Source: JACDBD01 sp050743385
Lineage (GTDB): Bacteria; Actinomycetota; Acidimicrobiia; IMCC26256; JACDBD01
DNA: 10,516 bases
Assembly (NCBI GenBank): GCA_050743385.1
Contig: JBOGFJ010000165.1
Coordinates: 1 to 10,516, forward strand
Direction of reading: 5' to 3'
Position 1 is the first letter of the stretch. Every line of letters begins with the position of its first letter. Under the pieces are notes generated by a model. The model was not told where the DNA came from. It did no database searches and was given only the letters and a program-made list of their open reading frames with translations. The position numbers were made by a program, and so were the translations under genes. Below, piece after piece: positions 6,829 to 10,516 of the stretch.

Positions 6829-7614
6829 ATGAGCGATGTCTCGATCATCGATGCGGAGGCGCTGCGGGCGCAGGTCCGCGACAAGTACCGGGCCGTCGCG
6901 TCCACTCCTGGCGACGCGTACCACTTCCACACGGGCCGTCCCCTCGCCGCCCGGCTCGGCTATGACCCCGCCATCGCCGACCCGCTCCCGGAGCGCGCGG
7001 TCGAGTCATTCGCCGGCGTCGGGAACCCGTTCTCGCTCCGCAGTCTCGAGTCGGGTGAGCAGGTCGTCGACGTCGGCTCCGGCGCGGGCTTCGACTCGTT
7101 CGTCGCCGCCCGCCAGGTCGGCGATCACGGGCGCGTCGTCGGGATCGACATGACCGCCGAGATGGTGGAGAAGTCTCGTCGCACGGCTGAGGAGCTTGGC
7201 CTCGGGAACGTCGACTTCCGCGAGGGTCTCGCCGAGAGCCTCCCGGTCGACGACGGCTGGGCCGACGTGGTCGTGTCCAACGGCGTGATCAACCTGTGCC
7301 CCGACAAGCGGGTGGTGTTCGCCGAGATCCACCGGGTGCTACGGCCGGGCGGCCGGCTGCAGTTCGCCGACATCGCCAACGGCCGGCCCGTGCCGCCCGA
7401 GGCAATGCGTGACATCGACCTCTGGACCGGCTGAATCGCCGGCGGGCTGCCCCGTGCCGGGTGGCAGGAGATGCTCGAGCGCTCCGGATTCGTCGACGTG
7501 GTCGTCGGCCCGCCGGTCGACACCTTCGGCGGCGCAACCGGCGAGGACAAAGCTCGCACGTACGACGTGCACGGGTACGCGTTCCTCGCCCACAAGCCAC
7601 GCGGATGCCCATGA
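6829..7614 (+). CDS. Second ArsM-like SAM methyltransferase with in-frame UGA, probable selenoprotein (Sec202)
   Basis: Read through UGA 7432-7434, the frame encodes 261 residues ending at TGA 7612-7614. SAM motif I is 'VVDVGSGAG' (79-87), then 'GRVVGIDMTAEMVEKSR', 'VVVSNGVINLCPDK' (148-160) and 'HRVLRPGGRLQFADI'. The UGA lies in 'DLWTG-UGA-IAGGL', aligned with the UGA of the paralogue at 5107-5901 and with the conserved arsenic-binding Cys of ArsM. It is followed by 'AGWQEMLERSGFVDVVVG', the expected C-terminal helix and strand. 'AGVGNP' (62-67) matches the ArsM GCGNP segment with its Cys replaced by Val. ATG 6829 has GAAGGG five bases upstream. A stem-loop sits after the UGA. If UGA were a stop, the product would be a 201-residue protein lacking the C-terminal substrate region. 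It diverges from the sigma operon and is followed by a same-strand methyltransferase gene. Confidence 0.85.
7432..7467 (+). promoter_or_regulatory. Sec UGA codon and candidate bacterial SECIS stem-loop in the second methyltransferase
   Basis: With U of the UGA (7432) as 1, bases 16-20 (CUGCC) pair with 32-36 (GGCAG). After a bulged U31, bases 21-22 (CC) pair with 29-30 (GG), leaving the loop GUGCCG starting at G23-U24. This is seven pairs with one bulge, with the loop 19 bases after the UGA. G23-U24 in the loop and U17 in the stem are the same positions known to matter for SelB recognition of the E. coli fdhF SECIS, although here U17 is paired in my model. The loop position agrees within one base with the other methyltransferase. 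Confidence 0.62.
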
Positions 7615-7701
7615 CGTTCGACTCGATTACCAGGCTGGCCTCGATCCTCCCGAGGCACCAACTCGCCGCTCGCTACAGCGACGAAGGAGGAGGAGGCGAC
7701 C

Positions 7702-8550
7702 GTGCCTGACGCCGACGTGGAATGGGTGGAACGCTGGAAGGGCGAAGAGGGCGCGCACTGGGTCGACGAAGCCGCGCGTTACGACACGATGAATCGCGCC
7801 TTCGGCGAGGCGATGCTCGATAGCGCCAACCTGCAGCCGGGCGAGCGGGTGCTCGACGTCGGGTGTGGCAACGGAGCCACCACGATCGAGGCCGCGACGC
7901 GGGTTCGGCCGGGCGGCGTGGCGCTCGGCGTCGACTTGTCGTCACCGATGCTGGCCCTCGCCCGCCACCGGGCCGCTGCCGCCGGCGCCGACGAAGCCGA
8001 GTTCCTCCAAGCCGACGTCCAGACCCACGCCTTCTCGGAGGGCGAGCATGACGTGATCGTGAGCCGCTTCGGCGTGATGTTCTTCGATGATCCACACGCG
8101 GCGTTCGCGAACCTCGCTCGCGCCCTGCGTCCCGGCGGCCGCATGGTGTTCGTCTCCTGGCAGGACATGACGCGCAGCGAATGGATCATGGTGCCGGGCG
8201 CCGCCGCGGCCGAGTACGTCGGGCTACCCGAAGGGATCGCCCCTGACGCACCGGGCCCCTTCGGCCTCGCCGATCCCGATCGCATACGGGAGATCCTCGA
8301 TCGGGCGGGGTTCACCGCCGTCACGATGGAGGAGCTGACACGGCCGATGCGCATCGGCGACGACGTCGACGACGTCGAGGCCTTCTTCACCGGATCCTTG
8401 CCGCTCGTCCGGAAGCTCCTTGCAACCGCGCCCCCCGACAAGGCAGCCGCCGCGATCGACGCCGCACGGAAGGCGCTCGAGCCGTATGCAGGTCCAGAGG
8501 GCGTCGTGATGAACGAGAACGGCGCGTGGCTCGTCAAAGCCGAACGTTGA
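7702..8550 (+). CDS. Class I SAM-dependent methyltransferase (UbiE/COQ5-like)
   Basis: Protein of 282 residues. Motif I is 'VLDVGCGNG' (50-58). 'GVALGVDLSSPMLALAR' supplies the acidic residue that binds the SAM ribose, followed by 'AEFLQADVQTHAF' (motif II region), 'DVIVSRFGVMFFDDP' and 'ALRPGGRMVFVSW' (motif III). The GTG start at 7702 has an unusually strong purine-rich ribosome site (AAGGAGGAGGAGG, 7684-7696). The protein acts on an unidentified small molecule. It has no UGA interruption and no WxG-Cys-xxGA motif, so it is not a close paralogue of the two ArsM-like genes. It lies 87 bases after the full-length end of the second of them and could be co-transcribed with it and with the following VOC gene. 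Confidence 0.9.
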   Translation: MPDADVEWVERWKGEEGAHWVDEAARYDTMNRAFGEAMLDSANLQPGERVLDVGCGNGATTIEAATRVRPGGVALGVDLSSPMLALARHRAAAAGADEAEFLQADVQTHAFSEGEHDVIVSRFGVMFFDDPHAAFANLARALRPGGRMVFVSWQDMTRSEWIMVPGAAAAEYVGLPEGIAPDAPGPFGLADPDRIREILDRAGFTAVTMEELTRPMRIGDDVDDVEAFFTGSLPLVRKLLATAPPDKAAAAIDAARKALEPYAGPEGVVMNENGAWLVKAER

Positions 8551-8685
8551 CGCGAGTTGACTCGAGGTCAAGGCGACGGTCAATCGATGGTCTCCAGCCC
8601 GACGCATACCGTCATGGGTGTGCAGACGGTTAGCTTCGCGTCCATGCCAACCGACACGTTCTCTAGAGACAAGTGGCCCGGGCAC

Positions 8686-9102
8686 ATGCGCGTCGGGTCA
8701 CTTCGGGTCGTGCGTTCGAGCGCTCACTACGACGCCACCATCGAGTTCTACCGAGATCTTGTAGGGCTCCCGGTCGTCGACGAGTTCCGAGGGAGCTACG
8801 GAGAAGACGGCACCATCTTCGGACTGCCCGATTCGTCGACACATCTCGAGGTGGTTCGCTCAACGGAGGCCAGCTCGTCAATCGATCAATTCGATCAGTT
8901 GGTCTTCTACCTGCAGGATCAAGCGGCTGTGGAGGACGCCACGGAGAAGCTCCGCGCCAATGGGCTGGGTCCCGTGCCCGACCAACATCGCTATTGGGAA
9001 GAGAACGGGGGCATCACCTTTCGTGATCCCGACGGACGCGGGATCGTCTACGCGTCCTGGGTCTACGGACGAGATCGACAGCCGTCGGACGCACCGCAAT
9101 AG
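8686..9102 (+). CDS. VOC-superfamily (glyoxalase/bleomycin-resistance-like) protein
   Basis: From ATG 8686 the product is 138 residues and a typical VOC domain. Module one is 'LRVVRSSAHYDATIEFYRDLVGLPVV' through 'THLEVVRS'. Module two is 'FDQLVFYLQDQAAVEDATEKL', then 'ITFRDPDGRGIVYAS' as the last strand. In-frame starts also exist at 8557 (TTG), 8587, 8614 and 8644. None has a clear ribosome site, and the residues they add (rich in S, T and G) do not resemble a VOC N-terminus, so 8686 is the best guess with moderate certainty. The function is open: such proteins bind drugs or act as metal-dependent dioxygenases, isomerases or lyases. The gene follows the class I methyltransferase by about 135 bases and is followed by a hairpin terminator. 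Confidence 0.8.
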   Translation: MRVGSLRVVRSSAHYDATIEFYRDLVGLPVVDEFRGSYGEDGTIFGLPDSSTHLEVVRSTEASSSIDQFDQLVFYLQDQAAVEDATEKLRANGLGPVPDQHRYWEENGGITFRDPDGRGIVYASWVYGRDRQPSDAPQ

Positions 9103-9123
9103 CGCCTGGCGTGCGCTCGACTC

Positions 9124-9157
9124 GACGAGGGCCCAGGCCGCGACCCGGGCCCTCGTC
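9124..9157 (+). terminator. GC-rich hairpin terminator after the VOC gene
   Basis: GACGAGGGCCC (9124-9134) and GGGCCCTCGTC (9147-9157) pair perfectly over 11 bases with a 12-base loop, 21 bases after the VOC stop. No T-run follows, as is common for actinomycete hairpin terminators. It sits between convergent genes and could stop transcription from either side. Confidence 0.65.
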
Positions 9158-9288
9158 CAACAGCGTCACGCGGCGGCGACGGTCGCCAGGATCTCGTCGA
9201 GCATCTCCTGTCCCGGAGGGGCGACACCGCGGTCGCCACCGGCTCGACCTGATGTCGGAAGGCGTCTGGGGTTCGAATCCAGGGTCGG

Positions 9289-9924
9289 TCAATCGGGCAG
9301 CACGGGCTGCTCCGCCACGAGCGCCTCGAGCAGTTCCCGGGTGCGTTTGGTCATGCCGAGTCCGTCGGTTCGGGGCCAGCGTCCGACCTCTGCGTGGGCG
9401 AACTCCGACCAGCGCAGTAGCAGCCACAGGAGGTCGCGGGCGAACGTTCCGACGAGAACGCTGATGTGGAGGCGTTCGGGGAAGGGGGCTTCGCCCTCGA
9501 GGTATCCCCGCAGGATCTGCAGGCCCTCTTCGTACGAGTCTTCGACCTTCCGACGGGTCGCGTCGAGCGCCGCGAGCAGATCGTGCTTGTCACCGGCGTC
9601 GGCGTAGAGGAGGCGGAGCATGGCTTCGAACTCCATCTGGGGTGGCGTCGGCTCCGTCGCCAGCCAACCCTCGAGGGCGCGGCGGCCCGCGGCGGTGATT
9701 CGGTAGACCTGGCGGGTACGACGCGGGCCGGCCGGCTTCTCGGCGACGCGGGCGAGCCCCATGCTGACCAGCCGCTTGGGCTCGGCGTAGAGGTGGCTCT
9801 CGGAGTTCGGCCAGGTGTAGCGCAGGCTTCGCTTGGCCTGCTGCGTGAGCTCGTACGCGCTCCACGGCCGGAGGTTGAGCAGGCCGAGGACGGCGTACGA
9901 AGTGGTGGTGAGGTTCTTCGCCAT
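9289..9924 (-). CDS. PadR-family transcriptional regulator
   Basis: Regulator of 211 residues. The N-terminal winged helix starts 'TTTSYAVLGLLNLRPWSAYELTQQAKRSL' and continues 'SESHLYAEPKRLVSMGLARV', the PadR recognition helix and wing. The wing strand is 'RQVYRITAAGRRALEGWL', followed by a long helical C-terminal dimerisation domain ('MEFEAMLRLLYADAGDKHDLLAALDATRRKV' in part) of the Vir_act_alpha_C type. PadR proteins usually repress a neighbouring gene and release DNA on binding a phenolic or drug-like ligand. Start ATG 9924 matches the family N-terminus; its ribosome site is weak. The two palindromes upstream, over the promoter of the divergent gene, are probably its operators. Its frame remains open for 40 codons after its TGA stop (to 9166). 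Confidence 0.92.
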   Translation of the reverse strand: MAKNLTTTSYAVLGLLNLRPWSAYELTQQAKRSLRYTWPNSESHLYAEPKRLVSMGLARVAEKPAGPRRTRQVYRITAAGRRALEGWLATEPTPPQMEFEAMLRLLYADAGDKHDLLAALDATRRKVEDSYEEGLQILRGYLEGEAPFPERLHISVLVGTFARDLLWLLLRWSEFAHAEVGRWPRTDGLGMTKRTRELLEALVAEQPVLPD

Positions 9925-9927
9925 CGC

Positions 9928-9955
9928 TTGACACTACTCCAGACTGGAGTAACGT
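9928..9955 (+). promoter_or_regulatory. Likely sigma-70-type promoter for the DinB/MDMPI-like gene
   Basis: A perfect -35 box TTGACA (9928-9933) is followed after 16 bases by TAACGT (9950-9955), which keeps the T, A and final T of a -10 box. The expected transcription start is near 9962. The first PadR-type palindrome fills the spacer and touches the -10, and the second begins at the predicted start, a textbook arrangement for repression. Confidence 0.5.
9935..9951. promoter_or_regulatory. Palindromic operator 1 (probable PadR site)
   Basis: TACTCCAG-A-CTGGAGTA is a perfect 8+8 palindrome with a single central base. It lies in the spacer of the predicted promoter for the gene at 10001 and 11 bases upstream of the padR-type start codon, so a bound dimer could control both genes. 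Confidence 0.7.
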
Positions 9956-9961
9956 TCGCAC

Positions 9962-9978
9962 TACTCCAGAGCGGAGTA
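9962..9978. promoter_or_regulatory. Palindromic operator 2 (probable PadR site)
   Basis: TACTCCAGAGCGGAGTA repeats operator 1, with outer half-sites TACTCC/GGAGTA intact and two mismatched inner pairs. The two sites are 27 bases apart centre to centre and share the direct repeat CACTACTCCAGA. This one would cover the transcription start of the downstream gene. Confidence 0.65.
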
Positions 9979-10000
9979 CCCAGATCAAGGGGTGCCGGGC

Positions 10001-10516
10001 ATGGCGGAGACGGCGAACGCTGAGGATTGGCACCGTCGGGGATTCGAGCTCTTCGGGCGCTACACCCTGCGATTCGTCGCGCTGATCAGATCCCTGGACG
10101 ACGCCCAGGCGACGGCACGGGTGCCGGGCCTCGACTGGACGGCAGCCGAGACGGCTGCCCATGTCTGCTCGCTCTACCGGCGCCTTGCTGTCGATCCCCG
10201 ACGGGCACCCGACCAAGGCGCCTTGACGCGCCAGAACGCCGAGGACATCACTTTGATCGGCACCGACCTCGGTGCCATCGCCGACGAGATCGAGGCGCGC
10301 CTTGCCACCGCCGAGGGCTTGGTCGACGCGCTGTCCCCCGAGCGCGAGTTCGAGTTCCACCTCGGCCAGCAGGTGACTCTGGCGTCCGGCATGGGGGTGC
10401 TGGTGGGCGAGCTCCTCGTGCACGGCGACGACATCGTCCGGGCCACCGGCGCCTGCTGGGAGCCGTCGGGCGACGACCTCGAGATCGTGTGGCGGGTGAC
10501 CCTGCCCGTGCTCGCA
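10001..10516 (+). CDS. Maleylpyruvate isomerase (MDMPI) / DinB-like protein, 3' end outside window
   Basis: The frame is open from ATG 10001 to the window end (172 codons). AAGGGG (9987-9992) lies eight bases upstream of the start. The product resembles the mycothiol-dependent maleylpyruvate isomerase N-terminal domain: an opening helix ('RRGFELFGRYTLRFVALIRSL'), 'LDWTAAETAAHVCSL' (the WT..E...H element, whose His is a metal ligand in the family), a helical middle, and 'LVGELLVHGDDIVRATG', the E...HGxDI element with the other metal ligands. These proteins transfer or isomerise with low-molecular-weight thiols, but many members have no known substrate. The gene is divergent from the PadR regulator and carries its probable operators, so it is the likely regulated target, perhaps in detoxification. 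Confidence 0.85.
   Translation, partial: MAETANAEDWHRRGFELFGRYTLRFVALIRSLDDAQATARVPGLDWTAAETAAHVCSLYRRLAVDPRRAPDQGALTRQNAEDITLIGTDLGAIADEIEARLATAEGLVDALSPEREFEFHLGQQVTLASGMGVLVGELLVHGDDIVRATGACWEPSGDDLEIVWRVTLPVLA

Noticed and set aside
5107..7614. Both UGA-interrupted methyltransferases as pseudogenes
   Set aside because: Each has only one lesion, always UGA, at the homologous cysteine site, with GC-rich third positions and plausible protein continuing after it, and with SECIS-like hairpins. Decay would not give this pattern, although it is not excluded for either gene alone.
8557..8571. TTGAC-tcgag-GTCAA hairpin or operator after the class I methyltransferase
   Set aside because: The five-base arms are short and it has no second copy. 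It may be chance and is not supported by any nearby regulator.
9262..9290. tRNA-like T-arm sequence GGTTCGAATCC
   Set aside because: The arm does not close in the normal 5-base stem with a TTCGAAT loop, no matching acceptor strand or D arm lies upstream, and no CCA end follows. At most it is a decayed 3' tRNA fragment or chance.
9289..9291. PadR stop UGA as a third selenocysteine codon
   Set aside because: The PadR domain is complete before it, regulators of this family have no cysteine there, and I see no suitable hairpin. It is treated as a normal stop.
1..10516. CRISPR array, insertion sequence or phage genes
   Set aside because: I see no regularly spaced repeats, transposase or integrase motifs, or terminal inverted repeats in the window.

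Overview
The window is high-GC, densely coding DNA from an actinomycete-like bacterium, possibly an uncultured Acidimicrobiia-type soil lineage. The evidence is strong G/C preference at third codon positions, many GTG starts, a PadR regulator, an ECF sigma factor with a zinc anti-sigma (ZAS) partner, and a maleylpyruvate-isomerase/DinB-type enzyme of the mycothiol-associated family. The species cannot be named from the sequence.

Layout. (a) 1-329: 3' end of a LuxR/NarL-type response regulator. (b) 486-1709: an FAD-dependent oxidoreductase, tail-to-tail with a DegT/DnrJ-type PLP aminotransferase (1706-2866, minus strand); both stops lie in one CTAG. (c) An ABC exporter (permease-ATPase fusion) diverges from the aminotransferase; its reading frame clearly extends upstream of the first canonical start at 3089, so its 5' end is unusual or frameshifted. 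(d) 4734 to about 6706, minus strand: a tightly coupled operon of ECF sigma factor, ZAS anti-sigma factor, ArsM-like methyltransferase and VOC-family protein. (e) Diverging from it, 6829-7614: a second ArsM-like methyltransferase, then an ordinary class I methyltransferase (7702-8550), a second VOC protein (about 8686-9102) and a hairpin terminator. (f) 9289-9924, minus strand: a PadR regulator, divergent from a DinB/MDMPI-type enzyme that runs off the window at 10516. The space between them holds two copies of a palindromic operator over a recognisable promoter.

The main result concerns the two ArsM-like methyltransferases. Each is interrupted by a single in-frame UGA at the same place in the fold (W-x-G-UGA-[V/I]-A-G-[A/G]-L), where ArsM enzymes carry an arsenic-binding cysteine. 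Each frame then continues with a plausible methyltransferase C-terminus (73 and 60 codons). A short stem-loop follows each UGA with the spacing and G-first apical loop expected of a bacterial SECIS element. The best reading is two selenocysteine-containing methyltransferases that an automatic annotation would split or truncate. One is co-transcribed with, and translationally coupled to, a sigma/ZAS switch of a type often responsive to thiol, metal or redox stress. The window may therefore hold a stress-inducible selenoprotein methyltransferase module. Its substrate (arsenic, selenium or another soft or thiol-like species) is inference.
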